From Chitinophaga pinensis (GTDB taxonomy: Bacteria > Bacteroidota > Bacteroidia > UKL13-3), in the NCBI GenBank assembly GCA_945876985.1, contig CAMCQX010000153.1:1-5023 (forward strand): DNA of 5,023 nt, read 5' to 3'. A model generated the notes under the pieces. That model ran no database searches. It had not been told where the DNA came from and saw only the letters and a program-made list of their open reading frames with translations. Positions 1 through 4,800 of this stretch are shown piece by piece. Each line of letters begins with the position of its first letter. Within the stretch, counting starts at the first letter, position 1. The position numbers and the translations under genes are program-made.

Positions 1-133
1 CATTAAACGTCAGATAGATTTGGAAATGGAAGGAACGGGAGTTTTAAAATCAACTAGAAGAAATCAAGAGCGATTTACACGTGAAAAAGAGAGAAATAAG
101 GGTAAAAAAAATACTAATAAACGAAGACGTTAA
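1..133 (+). CDS. C-terminal fragment of an unidentified basic-tailed protein
   Basis: An open frame enters from the left edge (first full codon at base 2) and stops at TAA 131-133, giving the last 43 residues of a protein. Sixteen of the 43 residues are Lys or Arg against six acidic ones, and the chain ends in KRRR after a Lys/Asn-rich stretch (KGKKNTNK). Such tails are common on nucleic-acid- or ribosome-binding proteins, but no diagnostic motif is visible and I do not recognise the family. No obvious terminator hairpin follows the stop; the next ORF starts about 160 bp downstream on the same strand. That the frame is coding is inferred from its being open, its non-random charged composition and a clean stop. 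A non-coding open frame of 43 codons is possible but less likely. Confidence 0.5.
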   Translation, partial: IKRQIDLEMEGTGVLKSTRRNQERFTREKERNKGKKNTNKRRR

Positions 134-293
134 ATAGTTTCAGCAAGAAAATTCAAATTTCTTCGTTATGCTAGACATAAAACAAGTCATTTGCATTAGC
201 AAACTTCCAGTTTTCTATCTGCGCAAGCCTCGAACTTTAAATTTTTTGATCAGAAACTGTGTTTTGTTAAAGTAATTAATGAGTATAATTATT

Positions 294-488
294 ATGAAAA
301 AAGTGATGGTTTTTAAATTCATATTTTGCATGTTATTTTCATCAGTAATGATCATAACAATACCAAGTTGCAAAAGCAAAAAAAAATGTCCAGATTTTAC
401 CCAAGTAGATGGTAAGGTAAAAGTGAATAGACATGGATTAGTGAAAAAGAAGAGGTATAGTGCGCCAAGATCTACCCCCAATTTTTAA
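294..488 (+). CDS. Small putative lipoprotein, 64 aa
   Basis: The product begins with a basic MKK, has a hydrophobic stretch at about residues 4-24 and a Cys at position 26 in the context IPSC, which resembles a signal peptidase II lipobox with Ser at -1 (Pro at -2 is not ideal). After the Cys comes a strongly basic segment (KSKKK), a second Cys at 32 in KKCPDF, and a basic Pro/Ser-containing C-terminus ending PNF. If processed, the mature lipoprotein would be only about 39 residues, probably in the periplasm; the basic residues after the Cys do not look like the acidic surface-export signal of some Bacteroidota lipoproteins. I chose ATG 294 because MKK directly precedes the hydrophobic core; ATG 279 in the same frame would add five residues. 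There is no Shine-Dalgarno, as usual in this phylum. Function unknown; short length keeps confidence moderate. Confidence 0.55.
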   Translation: MKKVMVFKFIFCMLFSSVMIITIPSCKSKKKCPDFTQVDGKVKVNRHGLVKKKRYSAPRSTPNF

Positions 489-501
489 CAAAAAAAATTA
501 A

Positions 502-612
502 AAAAATGCCATAAAAAATATAAATATTTTAAAACGGGTTGTATATTTTTTAGTTTTAATAGTATTGATGTCAACATTGTATGTAGGCCAAGAAATAATA
601 GTAAAACAGTAG
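502..612 (+). pseudogene. Possible decayed 5' end of a secreted-protein gene
   Basis: Between an in-frame TAA at 499 and TAG at 610, the frame reads a basic stretch (KNAIKNINILKR, from 502) followed by VVYFLVLIVLMSTLYVGQE and IIVKQ. This is the pattern of a Bacteroidota signal peptide: basic n-region, long hydrophobic core, and a c-region like the common LYAQE cleavage site. The frame has no ATG before the hydrophobic core. The ATG at 506 lies in another frame and would need a one-base shift to join it, and the frame then ends after about 36 codons. That fits a gene broken by a start-proximal frameshift and an early stop, with little recognisable sequence downstream. It could also be chance, because AT-rich DNA readily encodes hydrophobic residues; ATG 568 would give only a 14-residue peptide. 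Confidence 0.28.
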
Positions 613-1006
613 CGTTTATGTTCCGAGCAAATAGAAATTCTGTATAATTAATAGTGCTTAGAAGGTATCGTTTCAGATAAAAAATGAAAGATAAAATAGA
701 TATTTTTCTTTTATAATGATGAAATCAATTGTGAAGAAAATATAACTTAATATTCCAAGTTCATCTAACATATCGGTAACAATAATTATAATTTATATGT
801 AAAATTTCCGATAGGTATTATTGAAATGATTACTATTTTGTCATTTTTAGTTTCATTAATTTTATACTAAAATAACATTACTAAGTTTTTTATAAAAATA
901 TAAATAATTAATACAAAGCAATTTAGAAATTTGTAAGTTAAAATATTGTTTCAAAATGACACAAACATATTTCATATTCAAAAATTTAGCACATGTAAAT
1001 GTGTAT

Positions 1007-1034
1007 AAGCATTTTTGATAAATGCTTGTTTTTT
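1007..1034 (+). terminator. Terminator-like hairpin upstream of topA
   Basis: AAGCATTT (1007-1014) and AAATGCTT (1020-1027) form a perfect 8-bp stem around the loop TTGAT, followed by G and six T (1029-1034). The stem is AT-rich with only two G-C pairs, so it is weaker than the hairpin after topA. Its position about 60 bp before the topA start would insulate topA from upstream transcription, or it could act as a leader hairpin if transcription starts further upstream. Confidence 0.5.
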
Positions 1035-1050
1035 AAAATAAAAAATCAAT

Positions 1051-1077
1051 TTTGCGCCTGATTTCGATATAATTTTT
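1051..1077 (+). promoter_or_regulatory. Weak candidate promoter for topA
   Basis: A TTTG at 1051-1054 is followed by TAATTTTT at 1070-1077, which is one base off the Bacteroidota -7 consensus TAnnTTTG. The 15-nt gap is shorter than the roughly 19-22 usually seen. The same stretch contains TATAAT (1068-1073), but this phylum's main sigma factor does not depend on that box. The position just downstream of the terminator-like hairpin and 20 bp before ATG 1097 is sensible. AT richness makes chance matches likely. Confidence 0.2.
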
Positions 1078-1096
1078 AATATCAATAATAATAAAA

Positions 1097-3490
1097 ATGA
1101 GTAAAAACTTAGTAATTGTAGAATCACCAGCAAAAGCCAAAACAATAGAAAAATTCTTAGGAGATAACTATATTGTTAAAAGCTGTTATGGCCATATCAG
1201 AGATTTAGCCAAAGGCGATGAAGCAATAGACATAAAAAATAATTTTTTTCCTCATTACGAAGTAAGTGACGATAAAAAGGCTGTAGTGGCCGAACTAATA
1301 AAACTTTCGAAAGCAGCGGAAACCGTTTGGTTAGCATCCGATGAGGACCGTGAAGGAGAAGCCATCAGTTGGCATTTAAGCGAAGTTTTAGGATTAGATA
1401 TTAAGAAAACTAAAAGAATTGTTTTTCATGAAATTACAAAACCTGCCATTTTAAAAGCTGTTCAAAATCCACGTTTAATTGATAAAAACATGGTGGATGC
1501 TCAACAAGCGCGTAGGGTTTTAGATAGATTAGTAGGTTTTGAATTAAGTCCAGTTTTATGGAAAAAAGTTCGTCCAAGTTTATCAGCTGGTAGGGTTCAA
1601 TCGGTAGCAGTTAAATTAATAGTAGAACGCGAACGCGAAATCAATAATTTTAATTCCAATTCGGCATTTAAAATTACTGCTAAGTTTAACGTTGGTGGCA
1701 AACAAATGGATGCTGAATTACCAAAACGTTTTGAAACAGAAGCAGAGGCTATGGCATTTTTGGAAAAATGTAAAAATGCCAATTTTAGTATCAAAAATTT
1801 AGAAGTAAAACCAGCGGAAAAAAGTCCTGCGGCACCTTTTACCACTTCTACTTTACAGCAAGAAGCAAGTAGAAAATTAGGATTTGGTGTAACCATGACC
1901 ATGAGCGTGGCTCAAAAATTATATGAACACGGTTTCATTACTTACATGCGTACCGATTCGGTAAATTTAAGTGAAACGGCTATTCAAAATGCAAAGGAGA
2001 ATATTATCAATAGCTATGGCGATAAATATTCAAATCCAAGAAAATATACTACCAAAAGTGATTCTGCACAAGAAGCGCATGAGGCCATTCGTCCTACTTA
2101 TTTTGAAAAAAATGAAATAGATGGAACAGCCCAAGAAAAGCGTTTATACGATTTGATTTGGAAACGTGCCATTGCTTCGCAAATGAGCAAAGCGCAAATT
2201 GAAAGAACCATTGCTACCGTTTCTATTTCTTCCATGAACGAAACATTTACTGCTACTGGTGAAGTATTGAAATTTGATGGTTTTTTAAAGGTATATTTAG
2301 AAAGCACCGATGATGAAGGTGATGATGAAAACAGTAAAATGTTACCACCTTTAAAAGTGGGCGAAAACTTAAGTTTAATAAACATAGATGCTACCGAACG
2401 TTTTACTCGTCCTGCTCCAAGATATACAGAAGCTAGTTTGGTAAAAAAGCTAGAAGAATTAGGAATTGGCAGACCAAGTACTTATGCACCAACCATTGGA
2501 ACGGTTCAAAAGCGTGGTTATGTAGTTAAAGAAGACAGAGAAGGAAAAGAAAGAAACTTTACCGTTTTATTCTTTGAAAACAACAATATTTCAAGAAGTG
2601 TAAAATCAGAAAAGTTTGGAAGCGAAAAATCTAAATTATTCCCTAGTGATATTGGAATGGTGGTGACTGATTTTTTAGCCAAACATTTTGAAAATATCAT
2701 GGATTATGGATTTACTGCTAGCGTAGAAGAGGAGTTTGATAAAATTGCCCGTGGGCAATTGGTTTGGAATAACATGATTGCAAAATTCTATACTCCTTTT
2801 CACAAAGAAGTAGTAGAAACAAGCGAAAATGCAGAACGTCAAAATGCAGTAAGAGTAATAGGCGTAGATCCCGAAAGTGGTAAACCTGTTAGTGTAAAAG
2901 TAGGAAAATATGGTCCTTATGCACAAATAGGCGAAAACAGTGACGATGAAAATCCTGAAAAACCCCGTTATGCAAGTTTAAGAAGCGGACAATTAATAGA
3001 AACCATTACCTTGGATGAAGCCATGGATTTGTTTAAATTACCTCGTGTAATTGGCCAGTATGAAGACAAAGATATGAAAGCTGCCATTGGCCGTTTTGGG
3101 CCATACATTGTTCATAGCAGTGTATTTACCACCATTCCAAAAACCGATGACGTATTTACCATTACTGCGGAAAGAGCCATTGAATTAATAGAAGAAAAAC
3201 GATTAAAAGATGCCAATAAATTAATTAAAGTTTTTGAAGAAGACGAAAACTTGAAATTATTAAATGGACGTTGGGGTCCGTATTTAGCTTATGGAAAAGA
3301 CAATTATAAATTACCAAAAGGATCCGATGCTAATATATTAACATTTGAGGAATGTATCAAGTTAGTTAAAATTCCAAGTGCTACCAGTAAAGTTGCTGCC
3401 AATAAAAAAGTAGCGAAGAAAGTAGCTGTAAAAAAAGTAGCAGCAAAAAAAGCGGCTAAAAAAGTTGCAAAGAAAGTTGCGAAGAAGTAA
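1097..3490 (+). CDS. topA: DNA topoisomerase I (type IA)
   Basis: This 797-residue cytoplasmic enzyme relaxes negative supercoils by cutting one DNA strand through a 5'-phosphotyrosine link. The N-terminal Toprim domain (about residues 1-115) has VIVESPAKAKTI with the catalytic Glu9 and the metal-binding DEDRE motif (D82, D84, E86). The central gate domain contains AQQARRVLDR (135-144), SAGRVQS (163-169), the active site FITYMRTDS with nucleophile Tyr283 and Arg285, and GRPSTY (458-463). The C-terminal part lacks the four-Cys zinc ribbons of E. coli TopA. It has three repeats marked by GKYGPY (603-608), GRFGPY (665-670) and GRWGPY (724-729), as in many Bacteroidota. The last 34 residues (764-797) are a Lys/Ala/Val tail with 15 Lys, like a histone-H1 tail. 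ATG 1097 is supported by Glu9 matching the E. coli position; no Shine-Dalgarno is present, only A-rich sequence. The gene stands alone, with a palindromic repeat and a terminator after it. Confidence 0.98.
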   Translation: MSKNLVIVESPAKAKTIEKFLGDNYIVKSCYGHIRDLAKGDEAIDIKNNFFPHYEVSDDKKAVVAELIKLSKAAETVWLASDEDREGEAISWHLSEVLGLDIKKTKRIVFHEITKPAILKAVQNPRLIDKNMVDAQQARRVLDRLVGFELSPVLWKKVRPSLSAGRVQSVAVKLIVEREREINNFNSNSAFKITAKFNVGGKQMDAELPKRFETEAEAMAFLEKCKNANFSIKNLEVKPAEKSPAAPFTTSTLQQEASRKLGFGVTMTMSVAQKLYEHGFITYMRTDSVNLSETAIQNAKENIINSYGDKYSNPRKYTTKSDSAQEAHEAIRPTYFEKNEIDGTAQEKRLYDLIWKRAIASQMSKAQIERTIATVSISSMNETFTATGEVLKFDGFLKVYLESTDDEGDDENSKMLPPLKVGENLSLINIDATERFTRPAPRYTEASLVKKLEELGIGRPSTYAPTIGTVQKRGYVVKEDREGKERNFTVLFFENNNISRSVKSEKFGSEKSKLFPSDIGMVVTDFLAKHFENIMDYGFTASVEEEFDKIARGQLVWNNMIAKFYTPFHKEVVETSENAERQNAVRVIGVDPESGKPVSVKVGKYGPYAQIGENSDDENPEKPRYASLRSGQLIETITLDEAMDLFKLPRVIGQYEDKDMKAAIGRFGPYIVHSSVFTTIPKTDDVFTITAERAIELIEEKRLKDANKLIKVFEEDENLKLLNGRWGPYLAYGKDNYKLPKGSDANILTFEECIKLVKIPSATSKVAANKKVAKKVAVKKVAAKKAAKKVAKKVAKK

Positions 3491-3521
3491 TATAAACTAT
3501 CAGTTCTTGATTACGAGCAAC

Positions 3522-3636
3522 CGTCATTGCGAAAGAACGTCATTGCTAAAGTACGTCATTGCTAAAGTACGTCATTGCGAGCAAAGCGTGGCAATCTCAT
3601 AGAGAAAAAAAGATTGCTTCGTCCCTCGCAATGACG
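3522..3636. repeat. Palindromic intergenic repeat with tandemly expanded left arm
   Basis: Four head-to-tail units begin CGTCATTGC at 3522, 3538, 3554 and 3570, with an exact 16-bp period. Units two and three are identical (CGTCATTGCTAAAGTA). The fourth continues into a full left arm (3570-3597) that pairs with a right arm at 3611-3636. CGTCATTGCGAG (3570-3581) is the exact reverse complement of CTCGCAATGACG (3625-3636), and GCAATCT (3591-3597) matches AGATTGC (3611-3617), with a mismatched middle and an A-rich loop. From memory, elements with CGTCATTGCGAG arms are dispersed in Bacteroidota and some other genomes. Here the element lies between the topA stop and its terminator, so it should be transcribed as part of the topA 3' UTR. 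Confidence 0.85.
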
Positions 3637-3648
3637 ATAAATATTAAC

Positions 3649-3681
3649 AAAAAAGCCATTCGGATTTCGAATGGCTTTTTT
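3649..3681. terminator. Strong bidirectional Rho-independent terminator
   Basis: A perfect 14-bp stem pairs AAAAAAGCCATTCG (3649-3662) with CGAATGGCTTTTTT (3668-3681) around the loop GATTT. The T run follows the GC-containing stem on the + strand, and the A run gives an equivalent U tract on the minus strand. It therefore suits both converging units: topA, which ends 158 bp upstream, and the toxin-antitoxin operon, whose antitoxin stop is about 110 bp away on the other side. Confidence 0.9.
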
Positions 3682-3789
3682 GTTTCAACTTAATTTGATA
3701 TCCTTAAAAAAATTATTGAAATGATGCAACTATTAATTACAAAAGAATGTTTTAAAAATGAAATACATATCTCCTTTGGTGCATTTTTT

Positions 3790-4116
3790 TTATACAAGTT
3801 GTAAATACTGGTTTTCAAGTGTCACGTTAAAATGAATATCAGCTTTTAATGCTTTAAAAACTTTTAAAATCGTGTCAATTGTTGCACTGTTTGTACTACT
3901 TTCTAATTTTGATATTTGAGATTTCTGAACGCCAACAAGCTGCCCCAACTGCTCTTGTGTCAAATTACGTTCTTGTCTTGCAGTCTTAATCATTCTACCC
4001 AAAACATCCATACTAAGTTCATATTCGTATTCATCTCTCTCCGATGAACCAACTTTTCCGATATATTTGTTTTTCATTTCGGCAAGCGAAAATGATTTTA
4101 TTTCTTTAGTTTTCAT
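3790..4116 (-). CDS. XRE-family antitoxin, HigA-like
   Basis: This 108-residue protein is the probable antitoxin and autoregulator of the toxin gene directly upstream. Residues about 38-92 form a classic Cro/C1-type helix-turn-helix: LGRMIKTARQERNLTQEQLGQLVGV, then a recognition helix QKSQISKLE (64-72) and TILKVFKAL (82-90). The first 37 residues (KTKEIKSFSLAEMKNKYIG and an acidic, Tyr-rich segment) precede the DNA-binding domain and may contact the toxin. In known families of this type the antitoxin binds the toxin and also represses the operon promoter; that is family knowledge, not visible here. The start is three bases after the toxin stop (TAA ACA ATG), so translation is probably coupled. 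The start region is A-rich without a Shine-Dalgarno. Downstream, the bidirectional hairpin at 3649-3681 can end the transcript. Confidence 0.9.
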   Translation of the reverse strand: MKTKEIKSFSLAEMKNKYIGKVGSSERDEYEYELSMDVLGRMIKTARQERNLTQEQLGQLVGVQKSQISKLESSTNSATIDTILKVFKALKADIHFNVTLENQYLQLV

Positions 4117-4119
4117 TGT

Positions 4120-4461
4120 TTACTTTTTTAACTTGTTTTCAAAATATTTAGTCCGAATTTTTACTGCACGTTCAATTTCATTTTTAGGAACCTTGTCCAC
4201 TTTTTTGATGAAACCATGTGTTGCAAAAACCAATGTTTCCTTGTCATCTGTTTTATCCCAAAATGCAAGTAATCTAATTTGGAGTCCTGCGTATTTAGTC
4301 CTAAACTCCCAAATATCATTTTGTAATTTTTTGAATAGTTTCGGATCGTTTGTTTGTTCGGCAAGGTCAATGTTGTAAAATATTTTCCGTACAGATTTTA
4401 CATCAAGTTCTGAAATAAACTTATCGGCTTCTTCTAAAAATCTGGTCTGAAAATATTGCAT
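4120..4461 (-). CDS. RelE/ParE-superfamily toxin, Gp49/HigB-like
   Basis: The 113-residue product matches the phage-derived Gp49-like (PF05973-type) toxins by eye. It has an N-terminal helical part (FLEEADKFISELD), then KLFKKLQNDIWEFRTKY, a strand GLQIRLLAFWD (59-69), and the hallmark C-terminal LVFATHGFIKKVDKVPKNEIERA (77-99 region). Members of this RelE-fold family are usually ribosome-dependent mRNA endonucleases; Arg54, Arg63 and Lys86/Lys87 are candidates for RNA contact or catalysis, which is inferred from the family. Length is normal for the family and no frameshift is seen, so the toxin is probably functional. It is the first gene of the operon, with the antitoxin second, the order typical of HigBA rather than RelBE. 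ATG 4461 is close to a good promoter candidate and leaves only a very short leader. Confidence 0.9.
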   Translation of the reverse strand: MQYFQTRFLEEADKFISELDVKSVRKIFYNIDLAEQTNDPKLFKKLQNDIWEFRTKYAGLQIRLLAFWDKTDDKETLVFATHGFIKKVDKVPKNEIERAVKIRTKYFENKLKK

Positions 4462-4500
4462 TTATTTTTTTCAAAGTTAAAAAAGTTTCCAAATATTGCA
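4451..4500. promoter_or_regulatory. Candidate antitoxin operator, duplicated 10-bp motif
   Basis: AAATATTGCA occurs at 4451-4460 and again at 4491-4500, exactly 40 bp apart (minus strand TGCAATATTT). The upstream copy lies in the spacer between the two promoter elements and the downstream copy overlaps the toxin start codon, so together they bracket the -7 element and the likely transcription start. The core AATATT is self-complementary. This is where an autorepressing XRE antitoxin would be expected to bind. Binding is inferred only, and in AT-rich DNA one copy may be accidental. Confidence 0.35.
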
Positions 4501-4505
4501 ACAAA
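4472..4505 (-). promoter_or_regulatory. Bacteroidota-type promoter of the toxin-antitoxin operon
   Basis: Read on the minus strand, TTTG (4505-4502) is followed after 22 bases by TAACTTTG (4479-4472). The second element is an exact match to the Bacteroidota -7 consensus TAnnTTTG, and the spacing is within the range reported for the phylum. Transcription would begin roughly 5-8 bases before ATG 4461, giving a nearly leaderless toxin mRNA. Confidence 0.5.
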
Positions 4506-4573
4506 TATGTTATTTTTTTTGATAGCTTGTTTTGGTAATTTGATGACTAACGGTTTTTGGCTTTGCGAAGGGA

Positions 4574-4600
4574 TGTCTTGCTGAGGGACGAAGCATCTTT
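4574..4600. repeat. Degenerate copy of the CGTCATTGCGAG repeat arm
   Basis: The core GAGGGACGAAGC (4583-4594) is the exact reverse complement of GCTTCGTCCCTC at 3616-3627 in the repeat after topA. The similarity extends outward with small gaps: TGTCTTGCT precedes the core here where CGTCATTGC does there, and ATCTTT follows where AATCTTT does. It is a single arm without an obvious partner arm, so probably a decayed copy of the same family. Confidence 0.6.
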
Positions 4601-4606
4601 AAAAGG

Positions 4607-4622
4607 CGCGGAAACATCCGCG
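4607..4622. repeat. Short GC-rich hairpin
   Basis: CGCGGA (4607-4612) and TCCGCG (4617-4622) form a perfect 6-bp, mostly G-C stem with the loop AACA. It is followed by AAATCTGCGAAC, which looks like a partial repeat of the right arm. No T tract follows, so it is not a standard terminator; it is more likely part of a short dispersed repeat. Confidence 0.4.
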
Positions 4623-4664
4623 AAATCTGCGAACAAATTTAGTTACAATTGAAAGAGGACTGTG

Positions 4665-4680
4665 TCAGTTTACCAACTGA
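4665..4680. repeat. Short inverted repeat
   Basis: TCAGTT (4665-4670) and AACTGA (4675-4680) are exact reverse complements around TACC. The stem is only 6 bp and no T run follows. It could be a weak 3' hairpin of the umuC transcript on the minus strand, a protein-binding site or chance. Confidence 0.25.
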
Positions 4681-4724
4681 TGCTTCCAGCTTGAAGATTA
4701 ATGGTATTTTTTTTGCCCATTGCC

Positions 4725-4749
4725 TCCTTCGACTCAGCTCAGGATGACA
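4725..4749. repeat. Half-site of a dispersed intergenic palindrome
   Basis: The stretch reads TCCTTCGACTCAGCTC followed by AGGATGACA. From memory it closely resembles the widespread intergenic element whose other strand reads TGTCATCCTGAGC then a GTCGAAGG end, found in many Bacteroidota and other bacteria. Only one arm is seen here, with no matching opposite arm nearby. It lies about 50 bp past the umuC stop in the transcribed direction. Confidence 0.55.
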
Positions 4750-4756
4750 AATTGTA

Positions 4757-4800
4757 TATTCCCACTTCTCATTTCCCATTTCTCAACTCCCATTCCCACT
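4757..4800. repeat. 14-bp pyrimidine-rich tandem repeat abutting the umuC stop
   Basis: Two adjacent 14-bp units, TTCTCATTTCCCAT (4766-4779) and TTCTCAACTCCCAT (4780-4793), differ at two positions. They are flanked by partial units TATTCCCAC (4757-4765) and TCCCACT (4794-4800). The + strand is almost entirely C/T/A and the minus strand G/A-rich. The last partial unit runs into the TAG stop of the umuC-type gene (4799-4801). Confidence 0.7.

Larger units (their letters stand above)
489..1096. other. Gene-poor AT-rich intergenic region, about 600 bp
   Basis: No intact ORF of convincing quality lies between the small lipoprotein and topA. Stops are dense in all frames and homopolymeric A/T runs are common. 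Within it I see a short signal-peptide-like frame (502-612), a terminator-like hairpin at 1007-1034 and a weak topA promoter candidate after 1050. A 6-bp inverted pair (TATCGG 771-776 and CCGATA 808-813) has a 31-nt loop and is not convincing. No tRNA, rRNA or CRISPR structure is visible. Confidence 0.6.
4540..4798. other. Repeat-rich intergenic region, no gene seen
   Basis: Between the toxin promoter and the umuC stop I find no plausible ORF on either strand. The region is locally less AT-rich than its surroundings and is a patchwork of short repeats and hairpins: a relative of the topA-side element (4574-4600), a GC-rich hairpin (4607-4622), a small palindrome (4665-4680), a dispersed half-site (4725-4749) and a pyrimidine-rich tandem repeat (4757-4800). 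No transposase remnant or clear terminator is visible. Confidence 0.55.

Noticed and set aside
215..481. Minus-strand 88-codon frame opposite the small lipoprotein
   Set aside because: It lies antisense to the better-supported lipoprotein ORF, is hydrophobic as expected from AT-rich complement, and has no recognisable motif.
684..750. Short peptides starting at ATG 684 and ATG 717
   Set aside because: They stop after about ten codons and have no supporting context.
771..813. Inverted pair TATCGG / CCGATA in the region upstream of topA
   Set aside because: Only 6 bp with a 31-nt loop in AT-rich DNA; expected by chance.
1068..1073. TATAAT as a standard sigma-70 -10 box for topA
   Set aside because: There is no -35 at proper spacing (TTGCGC at 1052 leaves only 10 bp), and Bacteroidota primary sigma factors use a different consensus.
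1597..2926. Four minus-strand frames of 60-101 codons inside topA
   Set aside because: They are antisense shadows of a conserved gene with no family features or plausible starts.
3522..3569. CRISPR-like array of short repeats
   Set aside because: The 16-bp units are directly adjacent with no unique spacers, too short for CRISPR repeats, and no cas genes are present.
4067..4378. Plus-strand 103-codon frame across the toxin-antitoxin junction
   Set aside because: It overlaps two well-recognised genes on the other strand and its composition is that of a shadow frame. The 69-codon frame at 4161-4370 is likewise an offset reading of the toxin gene.
4548..4570. Integron attC-like site (CTAACGGTTTTTGGC) next to the toxin-antitoxin pair
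   Set aside because: The core does not fit the RYYYAAC/GTTRRRY pairs, no partner core or integrase is visible, and no matching site lies beyond the antitoxin.
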